A stretch of DNA of 64,000 nucleotides from Bacillus sp. PAMC26568. GTDB lineage: Bacteria; Bacillota; Bacilli; Bacillales; Bacillaceae. The notes under the pieces were generated by a model. That model was given only the letters and a program-made list of their open reading frames with translations, had not been told where the DNA came from and searched no databases. This document shows, in pieces, positions 54,585-63,513 of the stretch. Location of the stretch: positions 2,604,001 to 2,668,000 of the forward strand of contig NZ_CP060137.1 in assembly GCF_014235785.1 (NCBI RefSeq), in the 5' to 3' direction. Positions within the stretch are counted from its first letter, which is position 1, and every line of letters begins with the position of its first letter. A program made the translations under genes and the position numbers.

Positions 54585-55469
54585 ATGACAAAAGATACTT
54601 TTTTTCAATTAAATTCAATTTTCATCAGCATCTTAATAGAAGCGATGCCATTTGTCTTATTAGGAGTATTTATTTCTGGGATCATCCAAATATTTATTAC
54701 TGAACAGATGGTCTCTAAGTTCATACCAAAAAATCGCATTCTCGCTGTAGTATATGGAACATTAATTGGAGCAATATTTCCTGCATGCGAATGCGGGATC
54801 ATTCCAATCGTCAGAAGGCTTATTCTAAAGGGCGTTCCACTTCATATGGGAATTGCATTTATGCTTACAGGACCAGTTATCAATCCAATCGTCCTATTTT
54901 CTACCTATGTGGCGTTTGGCAACAAGTGGGATATTATGCTCTATCGAGGTGGACTTGCAATCATTGTATCGATTATAGTCGGTCTGATTCTTTCATATCA
55001 ATACGATAGTAATCAGCTTTTAGAGAAGAAATCACTAAATGTACATAGCCATGACCATACCGGTGATCAGCATTTTCCGAAAAAACTTTTGGGAGCCATG
55101 CAGCACGCAGTTGAAGAATTTTTCTCGGTTGGAAAATATTTAATCATCGGGGCATTTATCGCTGCTTCCATGCAAACATTTATTAAAACGTCAACCTTAC
55201 TTGCGATAGGACAAAATGAACTATCCTCATCAGCAGTAATGATGGGCCTTGCCTTTATTTTATCTCTTTGCTCAGAAGCTGACGCTTTTATCGCATCGTC
55301 TTTCACAAGTACATTTTCAACAGGTTCAATTATTGCATTTTTAGTTTATGGGCCAATGCTTGATATAAAAAATACACTCATGCTGCTGGATGCTTTTAAG
55401 AAAAAATTTGTTTTCTTTTTAATCCTATATATCACTGTCTTTGTATTATTTGGTTCATTGCTTATTTAA
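54585..55469 (+). CDS. Permease, DUF318/UPF0718 family (YcgR-like)
   Basis: 294 residues with about 8 membrane helices. The family hallmark PACECGIIPIVRRLI (residues about 66-80) holds a CxC pair and Arg/Arg, followed by TGPVINPIVLFSTYVA. A cytoplasmic His-rich loop HSHDHTGDQHF (about 153-163) could bind metal. Substrate is unknown; DUF318 permeases are linked to metal or thiol export in some bacteria. It pairs with the next gene and is divergent from ylmC. GGTGGATATCA precedes the ATG. Confidence 0.85.
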   Translation: MTKDTFFQLNSIFISILIEAMPFVLLGVFISGIIQIFITEQMVSKFIPKNRILAVVYGTLIGAIFPACECGIIPIVRRLILKGVPLHMGIAFMLTGPVINPIVLFSTYVAFGNKWDIMLYRGGLAIIVSIIVGLILSYQYDSNQLLEKKSLNVHSHDHTGDQHFPKKLLGAMQHAVEEFFSVGKYLIIGAFIAASMQTFIKTSTLLAIGQNELSSSAVMMGLAFILSLCSEADAFIASSFTSTFSTGSIIAFLVYGPMLDIKNTLMLLDAFKKKFVFFLILYITVFVLFGSLLI

Positions 55470-55485
55470 AGGAGGGTTTTTAGAA

Positions 55486-56313
55486 TTGTTCCGTTTATTT
55501 CTATTAATGGCTTTTACCTATTTCTTTTTTCACCTGCACGCCTCAGGTAACATCACTAATTATATCAATATGAAATATTCTTACTTATCCTACAGCGCAA
55601 TCTTTATTTTTGCTCTGCTGACAATCATTCAGGCTTATACTTATTTTAAAACCCCTGAAGATGATCACTGCGATTCGAATTGCTGTCATCCTCATGAAAA
55701 ACGATCAGGTATTAAGAAATTTGTTCTTTATGCAATATTTATTTACCCATTGATAGCAGGTTTCTTTTTTCCAATTGCTAAATTGGATTCGAATATCGTT
55801 AAAGCAAAGGGTTTTACCTTTCAAAATTTAGATTCAGGGGATTATTCCAGAAATCAATATTTAAGACCCGATACAAGTGTTTATTACGGAAAAGAGGGTT
55901 ACTATGATTTGATGCAGGAAGAGCTGGAGAAATATGCATCCATGTCTTCACTGCATTTAAGTGCTGATAATTACCTTAAAGGAATGGAAACCATTTATCA
56001 GTTTCCAGGAGAGTTTTTGGATAAAACAATTCAATTTGATGGATTTGCATTTAAAGGAGAATCGATTAATAAAAATCAGCTATTTGTGCTGCGCTTTGGC
56101 ATCATTCATTGTATTGCCGATTCAGGTGTTTATGGGATGCTGGTCGAATTTCCTGAAGAAGTGAAATTAAAAGATGATGAATGGATTCATGTCAAGGGTA
56201 CATTATCTTCTATATATTATCAGCCTTTTAAGGCCAAGATCCCGTATGTAAAGGCTGAAAGCTGGAAAAAAATAAAAGCACCAGAAGATCCATATGTGTA
56301 TAGACGGTATTAA
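55486..56313 (+). CDS. TIGR03943/UPF0703 family membrane protein (YcgQ-like)
   Basis: 275 residues: three or four hydrophobic segments in the first 120 residues, then a soluble domain with an outside orientation likely. A Cys/His cluster DDHCDSNCCHPHEK at about 63-76 looks like a metal site. The C-terminal part ends with VRFGIIHC-type text (LRFGIIHCIADSG). The start is TTG after AAAGGAGGG, because no ATG lies nearby in frame. The family is found beside YcgR-like permeases and is described as the second subunit of that permease; function unproven. Confidence 0.82.
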   Translation: MFRLFLLMAFTYFFFHLHASGNITNYINMKYSYLSYSAIFIFALLTIIQAYTYFKTPEDDHCDSNCCHPHEKRSGIKKFVLYAIFIYPLIAGFFFPIAKLDSNIVKAKGFTFQNLDSGDYSRNQYLRPDTSVYYGKEGYYDLMQEELEKYASMSSLHLSADNYLKGMETIYQFPGEFLDKTIQFDGFAFKGESINKNQLFVLRFGIIHCIADSGVYGMLVEFPEEVKLKDDEWIHVKGTLSSIYYQPFKAKIPYVKAESWKKIKAPEDPYVYRRY

Positions 56314-56321
56314 AAAGAATC

Positions 56322-56345
56322 AGGACTGTTCGGTTGAACAGTCCT
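56322..56345. terminator. Bidirectional terminator between the ycgQ-like gene and sigG
   Basis: 10-base stem AGGACTGTTC/GAACAGTCCT, GGTT loop. It overlaps the sigG stop codon; T-rich on both strands. Confidence 0.8.
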
Positions 56346-57123
56346 AATTTTGTATGTTCTTATTCATTTGTTTGATTGCAGCCTTCTCAAGCCTTGATAC
56401 TTGCGCTTGGGAAATGCCAATTTCTTCAGCCACTTCCATCTGTGTTTTCCCTTGAAAAAAACGCTTTCTGAGAATTAATTTTTCACGGTCGTTTAACCGT
56501 CTCATTCCTTCTTTTAAAGCAATTTCTTCAATCCAATGGGAGTCACGATTTTTTTCATCGCTGAGCTGATCCATGACATAGATTGGATCTCCTCCATCAT
56601 TATATATTGGTTCAAAGAGAGAAACAGGATCTTGTATGGCATCTAAAGCAAAAACGATTTCTTCATGCGGAACTTCCAGAACCCGGGCAATTTCCTCCGC
56701 TGTCGGTTCCCTTGAGGTCTTGCTCATCAATTGTTCTCTAACCTGCAAAGCTTTGTAGGCAATATCACGAAGAGATCTGGAGACACGGATTGGATTGTTG
56801 TCACGTAAATATCTTCTGATCTCCCCAATTATCATTGGTACAGCATAAGTTGAAAATTTTACATTTTGGCCAAGATCGAAATTATCAATTGATTTCATAA
56901 GTCCAATGCAGCCTACTTGAAACAGATCGTCAACAAACTCTCCTCGATTGTTGAAACGCTGGATTACGCTCAGCACGAGGCGAAGATTGCCGTTTACCAG
57001 TTTTTCTCTTGCTGATAGTTCACCGCTTTGCATTTCACGGAACAAAATTCTCATTTCCTCATTTTTTAGGACTGGAAGTTTGGAAGTGTCTACTCCACAA
57101 ATTTCAACTTTATTTCTTGCCAC
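56344..57123 (-). CDS. sigG: RNA polymerase sigma factor SigG (late forespore)
   Basis: 259-residue sigma-70 family factor active in the engulfed forespore. ARNKVEICGVDTSKLPVLKN at the N-terminus, region 2 with DDLFQVGCIGLMKSIDNFDL, and region 4 helix-turn-helix KTQMEVAEEIGISQAQVSRLEK match B. subtilis SigG closely. The start is GTG after AGGAGGGAAAAAT. A frame extended to 57192 is not supported by the family. Confidence 0.97.
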   Translation of the reverse strand: MARNKVEICGVDTSKLPVLKNEEMRILFREMQSGELSAREKLVNGNLRLVLSVIQRFNNRGEFVDDLFQVGCIGLMKSIDNFDLGQNVKFSTYAVPMIIGEIRRYLRDNNPIRVSRSLRDIAYKALQVREQLMSKTSREPTAEEIARVLEVPHEEIVFALDAIQDPVSLFEPIYNDGGDPIYVMDQLSDEKNRDSHWIEEIALKEGMRRLNDREKLILRKRFFQGKTQMEVAEEIGISQAQVSRLEKAAIKQMNKNIQN

Positions 57124-57159
57124 ATTTTTCCCTCCTAACAGGAGCTGCTGTACAGAGTT

Positions 57160-57188
57160 AAGTATCTCCTTAGGTGGGAAAAATATGC
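57160..57188 (-). promoter_or_regulatory. sigmaF/sigmaG-type promoter for sigG
   Basis: GCATA at 57184-57188, a 14-base spacer and GGAGATACTT at 57160-57169, which fits the sigmaF -10 pattern GGnnAnAnTw. Such a promoter turns on sigG in the forespore. Assigned by pattern. Confidence 0.65.
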
Positions 57189-57246
57189 ACAAGCTATCGT
57201 CTTGAAATTTACCCGAAAACCGGCAAAAGCATGGGATAAAAAAATT

Positions 57247-57966
57247 TTAGACCATTTTATTAAATTCTTTCCGCAATCGTTTGATAATTCTTTTCTCTAA
57301 TCTTGAAATATACGATTGAGATATACCGAGCATATCCGCTACATCTTTTTGAGTTTTTTCTTCCCCGCCCTGCAGGCCAAAGCGAAGCTCCATTATTTGT
57401 TTTTCGCGGTCATTCAACTGCTGAAGTGCCTTTAGCAAAAGTTTGCGGTCAACATTTGCTTCAAGGTCTTTTGTGATAATATCTTCTTCTGTTCCCAAAA
57501 CATCTGATAAAAGGAGTTCATTACCGTCCCAATCGATATTTAAAGGCTCATCAAACGATACTTCTGAACGAATTTTATTATTGCGGCGCAAATACATTAA
57601 TATCTCATTTTCAATGCATCTCGATGCATAGGTGGCAAGCTTAATTTTTTTCTCAGGATTAAATGTGTTTACAGCCTTTATCAAGCCAATTGTTCCAATG
57701 CTGATTAAATCCTCAATATTAATGCCAGTGTTCTCAAATTTACGGGCGATGTAGACAACTAACCGCAAATTTCTTTCTATTAAAATGGAGCGAGCTGCTT
57801 GATCTCCCCCCGGAAGCTTTTTTAACAATACTTCTTCCTCATCTTTTGACAGCGGAGGCGGCAGAGCTTCGCTTCCGCCTATGTAATGGATTTCATCGGT
57901 TTTAAGACCAAGTTTCATTAATAATTTGTACCAAAGATACGTAATTTGCAATTTAAGTTTTTTCAT
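57247..57966 (-). CDS. sigE: RNA polymerase sigma factor SigE precursor (mother cell)
   Basis: 239-residue pro-sigmaE. The first ~28 residues ([19 protein letters not shown]) form the membrane-associating pro-sequence that SpoIIGA removes. Region 2 has [20 protein letters not shown] and region 4 has [34 protein letters not shown] precedes the ATG. It is cotranscribed with spoIIGA, 42 bases upstream. Confidence 0.98.
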   Translation of the reverse strand: MKKLKLQITYLWYKLLMKLGLKTDEIHYIGGSEALPPPLSKDEEEVLLKKLPGGDQAARSILIERNLRLVVYIARKFENTGINIEDLISIGTIGLIKAVNTFNPEKKIKLATYASRCIENEILMYLRRNNKIRSEVSFDEPLNIDWDGNELLLSDVLGTEEDIITKDLEANVDRKLLLKALQQLNDREKQIMELRFGLQGGEEKTQKDVADMLGISQSYISRLEKRIIKRLRKEFNKMV

Positions 57967-58008
57967 ATTCCTCCCCCTTCTATTTTTTAGGTGTGCTGAG
58001 TAAAATGG

Positions 58009-58938
58009 TTAAGAAACATCCTGAACCGATTGACCCTGCAGCATTTTCGGATGAACAATACAATCATATTCATCGTCAGGCGATAAGCTTGTTCTGTTTA
58101 AACCAACAATTGCTTTTGGAACTAAAATGGCTTCTGTTTCTGTCATAATAATGATTTCATCGGGTTTCAATCCTAGAAGAAACTGATTTGTCTTCCCAAC
58201 AACACGATAAGGTATGATTCTCATTCGGTGTTCAAGCGGATGAGATTCTGCGGTGCCTGATAATGCTGCCATCACATCTTCCTGCAAAGCAATGGAGATG
58301 AGAGGTCCAGGTAAATATTCAGCCGCCTTTTGTACATCCACAATCATCACAGGACTCTTTGAAATCGGGTCATAAAGCTGATTTCCACTGTCTATTAACC
58401 CTTTTAAGCGAAAATGAAAGTCTCCAATTTTAATGGATACAGTAACTATTTGATCGTATTGAATCTTTTTCATTTCCAAATCATCCAGACGTTTTCTAGA
58501 AAAAAACCATGCAGCAGGAAATCCTATTAAAACAAAAAGCCAGCTGATTGGATCTCCAAATCCTCCAGAGTTCGTCATAAGGACACCATCTAATATCCCA
58601 ATCTCCGTTTGAATAAAATAATGAGTTCCTATCATGCCGCCGCCGATCATAAAAGTGACAAAGTAGAACGTGAATAAAGACTGAGTAAAATATTTAAACC
58701 GTTTAAAGCCAAAGGCAGTTACTACCATCATGATGGATATTGCGAGCTTGCTGATTGGGTGCACCATAATCTCAGACAATGGAGTAAACATAAGCAAAAC
58801 GATACTAGATCCGATAAGAGCACCAATCAATAATCGAAGCTTATAAATTTTCCTTTTCAAAAGAATCGCAGTTAGAAGAAGCAGCAATAAATCAAAGGAA
58901 AAGTTTAAAAACCAGATGACGTCTAAATAGATCGACAC
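58009..58938 (-). CDS. spoIIGA: Sporulation sigma-E processing peptidase SpoIIGA
   Basis: 309-residue membrane aspartic protease that cleaves pro-sigmaE once SpoIIR signals from the forespore. Five N-terminal membrane helices (about 5-150) are followed by a cytoplasmic protease domain with the catalytic motif LIDSGNQLYDP near residue 183-193. The start is GTG after AAAGGAGATTCAC. Transcribed from a Spo0A-type promoter (below). Confidence 0.96.
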   Translation of the reverse strand: MSIYLDVIWFLNFSFDLLLLLLTAILLKRKIYKLRLLIGALIGSSIVLLMFTPLSEIMVHPISKLAISIMMVVTAFGFKRFKYFTQSLFTFYFVTFMIGGGMIGTHYFIQTEIGILDGVLMTNSGGFGDPISWLFVLIGFPAAWFFSRKRLDDLEMKKIQYDQIVTVSIKIGDFHFRLKGLIDSGNQLYDPISKSPVMIVDVQKAAEYLPGPLISIALQEDVMAALSGTAESHPLEHRMRIIPYRVVGKTNQFLLGLKPDEIIIMTETEAILVPKAIVGLNRTSLSPDDEYDCIVHPKMLQGQSVQDVS

Positions 58939-59012
58939 GTGAATCTCCTTTCTCCAAAGGTGATTTCACATGCCCCGAAAAAAGAAAGGGCACTGTCCGA
59001 TTGGATAGTAAT

Positions 59013-59046
59013 AGTATAGCGGAGACATCTACGGGAAGTCTGTCAG
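59013..59046 (-). promoter_or_regulatory. Spo0A-dependent promoter of spoIIGA-sigE
   Basis: CTGACA at 59041-59046 and TATACT at 59013-59018, separated by 22 bases, the same unusual spacing known for the B. subtilis spoIIG promoter, which needs Spo0A to help RNA polymerase. Confidence 0.8.
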
Positions 59047-59050
59047 TTAC

Positions 59051-59099
59051 TGCCGATAAAATAGAGAATTTTTGATAGATATAGCTATTATTTGTCGAT
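59051..59099 (-). promoter_or_regulatory. Two probable Spo0A boxes
   Basis: TTGTCGAT at 59092-59099 and TGCCGAT at 59051-59057 (plus-strand reading) each match 6 of 7 bases of the 0A box TGTCGAA. They fall near -90 and just upstream of the -35, as in B. subtilis. Confidence 0.65.
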
Positions 59100-59140
59100 G
59101 AAAAAGAATGGTATTTTTATAAAATTATGAACCGTAAGCA

Positions 59141-59186
59141 AAAAACCTCTCTTCCCCATATACAGCCGGGAAGAGAGGTTTTTATT
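59141..59186 (-). terminator. Terminator downstream of the bpr-like gene
   Basis: 14-base stem AAACCTCTCTTCCC/GGGAAGAGAGGTTT with an 11-base loop and TTTTTTGC on the minus strand. Confidence 0.88.
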
Positions 59187-59193
59187 AATATTT

Positions 59194-62100
59194 TTATTTT
59201 GCCGGTTTTTTGCCGTTGATAAACAATTTCCCATCCGCAACAGCTCTAGTTTCGTTTCCGAAGTCATCTCTTGCAATAACTTCAATGCGAGCGCCGTCTG
59301 CCTTCATGTTAGATGTTGCTGTGTAATAACCTTCATAGTGACCCGGAGATGTTTCTCTCAGCGGAAGCTCAGTTGCATTTTGAACACTTGCATTCGTTAA
59401 AGGCATATGAATCACAAATGTAGCATCAAGATCTTCCTCGCTATTAAATTCAATCTTCACGCTCTCGCCAGATTTAATATATTTGTCTTGTGCAGGCTGA
59501 AGGTTTTCGATAACTGGTGCGTTATATTTAACATAAACTTTAACTGTTTTCTTCAAACGATTTCCTGCTTTGTCATTCGCAAGCACAGTAATCATATTCT
59601 CTCCATTTTCTAAAAGGATGCGTTTAGTGAACTTGCCGTCTTGAACAGGTGCATTTTGTCCATTGACCTTCACCCAATCAAGATTCGCATCTGTCACAGT
59701 ACCGCTCACAGTTAATGCTTCAGTATTAAACTTATCACCGTTTTTCGGGTTTTCGATCGTTAAACCCGGCTTTGTTTTATCTAGAATAACCTTTACCGCA
59801 TTTGATGGATCTGTCATCCCAGCTTCTGTGCTTGATTTAGCGGTTAACACATTTTCTCCTTCATGCAGTGTCACTTCTGCAGAGAATGTGCCATTTTCAG
59901 CTGCTTGTACGGTTGCTGCTTCTGCGTCTTCATTATATACATGAACTGTTGTGGATGGAGCTGCTTTTCCTTCAACGATTGTTTTTTCCTGATTCGTAAA
60001 AGTACCATCTTTTGGCGACGTGATTTCTGGAGCCGTCACCTCATAATTCACTACAGCACGAATCATATAGTTTCCTTCTTCAGCTGGTGCAGGTGACCAT
60101 GCGCCCCCAACAAGCTGATAGCTGCGTCCAGCATTTTCCCCATCCTCATCTGTACCAAGTCCAGGAGCATTAGGGTTTGGCTGGCTTTGAATATAAACCA
60201 TATAAAAGTCTCCATCTACCACAACACCTTGATCAAGCAAGTCTACCATTGTCCATTCCCCATTGCGGAGTGCGGTGGCATTTATTGGACCTGCAAGTTT
60301 TTTGCCAGGTGCGCCATCTGTGCCTGAGGCGTCATAAATGGCAACTTGGAAATCAGTTCCTCCTGGCACTGGCCATTCTGTATCCCAAAATCGGAATAAT
60401 CCGCCAGTAACCATTGCACGTTCATTCCCCTCAGCAAGAGACATTTTAACGGCCCAGCCATTTCCGGCATCATAGAATGCACGAGCATTTTCAGCTGTCC
60501 CGTCATCATATCCAATTTCACCAGGATAGCCAATGAATGGTTTTAACGTGAAGTTTTGGATTGTTGTTTGATCTGCATCAATCGTTATTTGCATCTCTGC
60601 TCCATAATAAGAAGGTGCCATCGCTTTTAAGGTATATTCACCCTCATACGCGACAATTGTATATTCTCCCTGGTCATTTGTTTGGACTGGGGTAATGGCT
60701 GCATCCTCAACTAAAAGCAAAGTCGCATTAGAAACCGGTTCGCCAGTTACCTCATTCGTAATAACACCGCTGACTGTCCCTTGAGGAAGCTCCTCTAAAA
60801 TGAAGTTTGCTTCGGTAACGATGTCATTTTCAATTGTTACAGCCTGTGTTTCAGATTGATATCCATATGCTTCTGCCTGCAGCGTATATGAACCTGCTCC
60901 ATGAATAAGTTCATAGCTGCCATCTTGCAGGCTTGAGTAAGTTGAACGGCCTGTTTCAAGAACACTTACTTGTGCACGCAGGGGAAGTGCTGCAGGTGTT
61001 GCCTGATCATTATTGCTGTCCTTCTTAACTGTATATGGAGCAGGAGTTATTTTTTCAGGATACACTTTTTCTTTCTTAGCTGTGCCTGCTTTTGAATCAT
61101 TTGCTGGTTGTTTATCTATTCCAAGGCTTGCTTTACTTGGTGTTTCAAGGGCAGTATTCGTTAATTTCACATCATCTATATACCATCCGTCTTTTACTAC
61201 GCTGCCGTCAGTTGTTACATTAAACTGAATATAGATTCTTTGACCTGCGTATGCAGACAAATCAACTTGTCCATCTATCCAGCCTGTTGTCACGCCATTA
61301 ACACGCAGTGCCTGAGTCCAGTTCTCCTGATCAGTTGATACGAAAACATGACCATAATCATATCTTGTTTCAAGTTCATGCCACTGTTTGAATTGTAAAA
61401 ATGCCGGTCCCTCTTCAGGCAGATCAATTGGGGGCATGAGCAAGTTCATATTCGCACTGTTTTCATAATCCCCATCTAAATTGGTAGCATAAACATTTTC
61501 ACCTGATGCGGCATTTCCAGGTCCTGATGCAGGAACACCAAGTTCCCAGCTATTCTTGACCCCGAATGATGTCCAGCCGACCGCAACTGATTCGAAGTCT
61601 TGTTCGTACCCAGTCGTTATGCCTGGCTGAACAGCTACTTCATATTCACCTGAAACAACTTCGTTTGCTCCATAATCTATTATCTTCCATTTGTATACCA
61701 CTGTACCTTCTGTGATCGCATCCCCCGGGATTATTGCTTCGTACACCCCGTCTAAGTGATCTCCAGACATTCTTTGCGCATCTGCGATTTGCCATTGTCC
61801 GCTGTTATCTTGATAATGAAGAGCTACGCTCGTTACACTCACATTATCCTGTACAGCAATCGTTAGCGGGAGATTCATTCCTGCAAATGTTTCACTTGGA
61901 GCTTCATGCTGAAAAACAGGTGCCTCCGTATCTTCTCCCTCTTTTGCTACCTGACCTTTCACTTTACCAAGACCTGTAATAAGGGATGACACGGCATCAA
62001 ATGCATTAACTAATCCATGTCCATACCCATTGTTTGGAGAATTTGAAAAAGTTGAATCTGTTAATGGTGTTGCGGTAGATAAAAGAACTTCTTCAATTTC

Positions 62101-63513
62101 ATCTACAGTTATGGAAGAATCAACTTGTCTTAATAAAGCAGCAACTGCCGATACATGAGGTCCTGCCATCGATGTTCCATTCCATCCGCCCTCATAAGCA
62201 CTGCCAGGAACTGAAGATCGAATATTTACTCCAGGTGCTGAAATTTCAGGCTTTGTTTCTTCATAAGGAGATGGACCTTGAAGAGAAAAAGTACCTAATT
62301 GATTATTGATATCTGTTGCTCCTGTTGCAAAGGATTCCGGATAGTTAGCAGGGTTTGCAATGGATCCAGGTCCTCCTGGATTGAAAAGTGTTGTATTACC
62401 TGCTGAAAACTCAGGGAAGATATCTGCTGCACGCCAAGCTTGTACCATTGGACGGTACCATTCATCTAGTCCTGCTCCTCCGCCCCACGAATTGTTCACC
62501 ACGTCTGGTGCCATTTCAGGATGAGGATTTCCTTCTGCATCTTTAGGAGCTAAAATCCACTCTCCAGCTGACAGAAGATCTACATCTGAACCGCCATCTT
62601 CAGTAAATGCTTTAACAGCAATCCATTTTGAACCAGGAGCGACTCCTATTTGATTGCTTCCATTTGGTTCTGAACCGACCATTGTTCCTGTAACATGCGT
62701 TCCATGTCCAATATCATCATATGGCGCTGATTGATCAGCCGTTGCATCAAACCAGTTAAATTCATGATCTGGCGTGTTAGGTGCTGCTGGGTTATAGCCT
62801 CGATATTTTTCTTTTAATGCTGGGTGATCCCACTGTACACCTGTATCAATGGAAGCAACAACAGTTCCGCTGCCGTCAATACCCATTTCCCATGCTGCAG
62901 GGGCACCAATTTGATCTAAGTTCCATTCAGTGCTTGCTGGGGATGCTTTGGGCTCTTCAGCTTTTTTAACAGTCTGTTTCTTCTCTGCAGAAGAATGAAG
63001 TTCCCTCATTTCATTTGGAAGCACTTTTTCAACCTCTGGGAATGAAGCAATTTTCTCCATTACTTCTTTTGTCGCTGTAACAGCCATCCCATTAACAATG
63101 TAAAATGATTTAATATCTTTTGCTTTACCTTCTTTTTCTTGTTTTGTTAAGTATGTTTTAAGATTTTGCTGTGTTTCAATCGCTTTTGCTCTAAGTGACG
63201 ATACAACAGCAGATCGTTTCTCATATTTTGCTTGAGTTACCGTTTCTTTTCCTGCTTTTTTTATAGCATGTTCAGCAACTTTGCCTGTATCGACTTGATC
63301 TTTTAATTTAATGAGAAACGTTACCTTTTCATCTTTTTTAAATGCCTGAGTCAGTTTTTTTGAAACTTTCTCAGCCTGTATGTTTTTTTGGTCTTGAACA
63401 GAGGTGCTGATTCCTGATTTTGTACTGGCTGTTGTGATTGTTGGTGCGAGCATTGTAAGCAACAAGATAAAAATTGACAAAATACTAAACAGTCTAACAT
63501 GTTTCTTCTTCAT
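59194..63513 (-). CDS. bpr: Bacillopeptidase F-like secreted subtilase
   Basis: 1439-residue secreted S8-family protease. Signal peptide at 1-30; an I9-type propeptide to about 175; catalytic triad Asp223 (VASIDTGVQ), His270 (GHGTHVTG) and Ser448 (NGTSMAGPHVSA), with oxyanion Asn373 (SAGNT). Beyond it are a MAM/immune-inhibitor-like module (about 640-810), a carboxypeptidase regulatory-like pair (about 850-1040), an Ig-like region and two Ig-like domains with glucodextranase-like motif near the C-terminus. AAGGGGGAATTAAAAGA precedes the ATG. Same place as B. subtilis bpr, next to spoIIGA. Confidence 0.94.
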   Translation of the reverse strand: MKKKHVRLFSILSIFILLLTMLAPTITTASTKSGISTSVQDQKNIQAEKVSKKLTQAFKKDEKVTFLIKLKDQVDTGKVAEHAIKKAGKETVTQAKYEKRSAVVSSLRAKAIETQQNLKTYLTKQEKEGKAKDIKSFYIVNGMAVTATKEVMEKIASFPEVEKVLPNEMRELHSSAEKKQTVKKAEEPKASPASTEWNLDQIGAPAAWEMGIDGSGTVVASIDTGVQWDHPALKEKYRGYNPAAPNTPDHEFNWFDATADQSAPYDDIGHGTHVTGTMVGSEPNGSNQIGVAPGSKWIAVKAFTEDGGSDVDLLSAGEWILAPKDAEGNPHPEMAPDVVNNSWGGGAGLDEWYRPMVQAWRAADIFPEFSAGNTTLFNPGGPGSIANPANYPESFATGATDINNQLGTFSLQGPSPYEETKPEISAPGVNIRSSVPGSAYEGGWNGTSMAGPHVSAVAALLRQVDSSITVDEIEEVLLSTATPLTDSTFSNSPNNGYGHGLVNAFDAVSSLITGLGKVKGQVAKEGEDTEAPVFQHEAPSETFAGMNLPLTIAVQDNVSVTSVALHYQDNSGQWQIADAQRMSGDHLDGVYEAIIPGDAITEGTVVYKWKIIDYGANEVVSGEYEVAVQPGITTGYEQDFESVAVGWTSFGVKNSWELGVPASGPGNAASGENVYATNLDGDYENSANMNLLMPPIDLPEEGPAFLQFKQWHELETRYDYGHVFVSTDQENWTQALRVNGVTTGWIDGQVDLSAYAGQRIYIQFNVTTDGSVVKDGWYIDDVKLTNTALETPSKASLGIDKQPANDSKAGTAKKEKVYPEKITPAPYTVKKDSNNDQATPAALPLRAQVSVLETGRSTYSSLQDGSYELIHGAGSYTLQAEAYGYQSETQAVTIENDIVTEANFILEELPQGTVSGVITNEVTGEPVSNATLLLVEDAAITPVQTNDQGEYTIVAYEGEYTLKAMAPSYYGAEMQITIDADQTTIQNFTLKPFIGYPGEIGYDDGTAENARAFYDAGNGWAVKMSLAEGNERAMVTGGLFRFWDTEWPVPGGTDFQVAIYDASGTDGAPGKKLAGPINATALRNGEWTMVDLLDQGVVVDGDFYMVYIQSQPNPNAPGLGTDEDGENAGRSYQLVGGAWSPAPAEEGNYMIRAVVNYEVTAPEITSPKDGTFTNQEKTIVEGKAAPSTTVHVYNEDAEAATVQAAENGTFSAEVTLHEGENVLTAKSSTEAGMTDPSNAVKVILDKTKPGLTIENPKNGDKFNTEALTVSGTVTDANLDWVKVNGQNAPVQDGKFTKRILLENGENMITVLANDKAGNRLKKTVKVYVKYNAPVIENLQPAQDKYIKSGESVKIEFNSEEDLDATFVIHMPLTNASVQNATELPLRETSPGHYEGYYTATSNMKADGARIEVIARDDFGNETRAVADGKLFINGKKPAK

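Noticed and set aside
57124..57246. Possible terminator after sigE
   Set aside because: A T-run exists but no stable stem precedes it.
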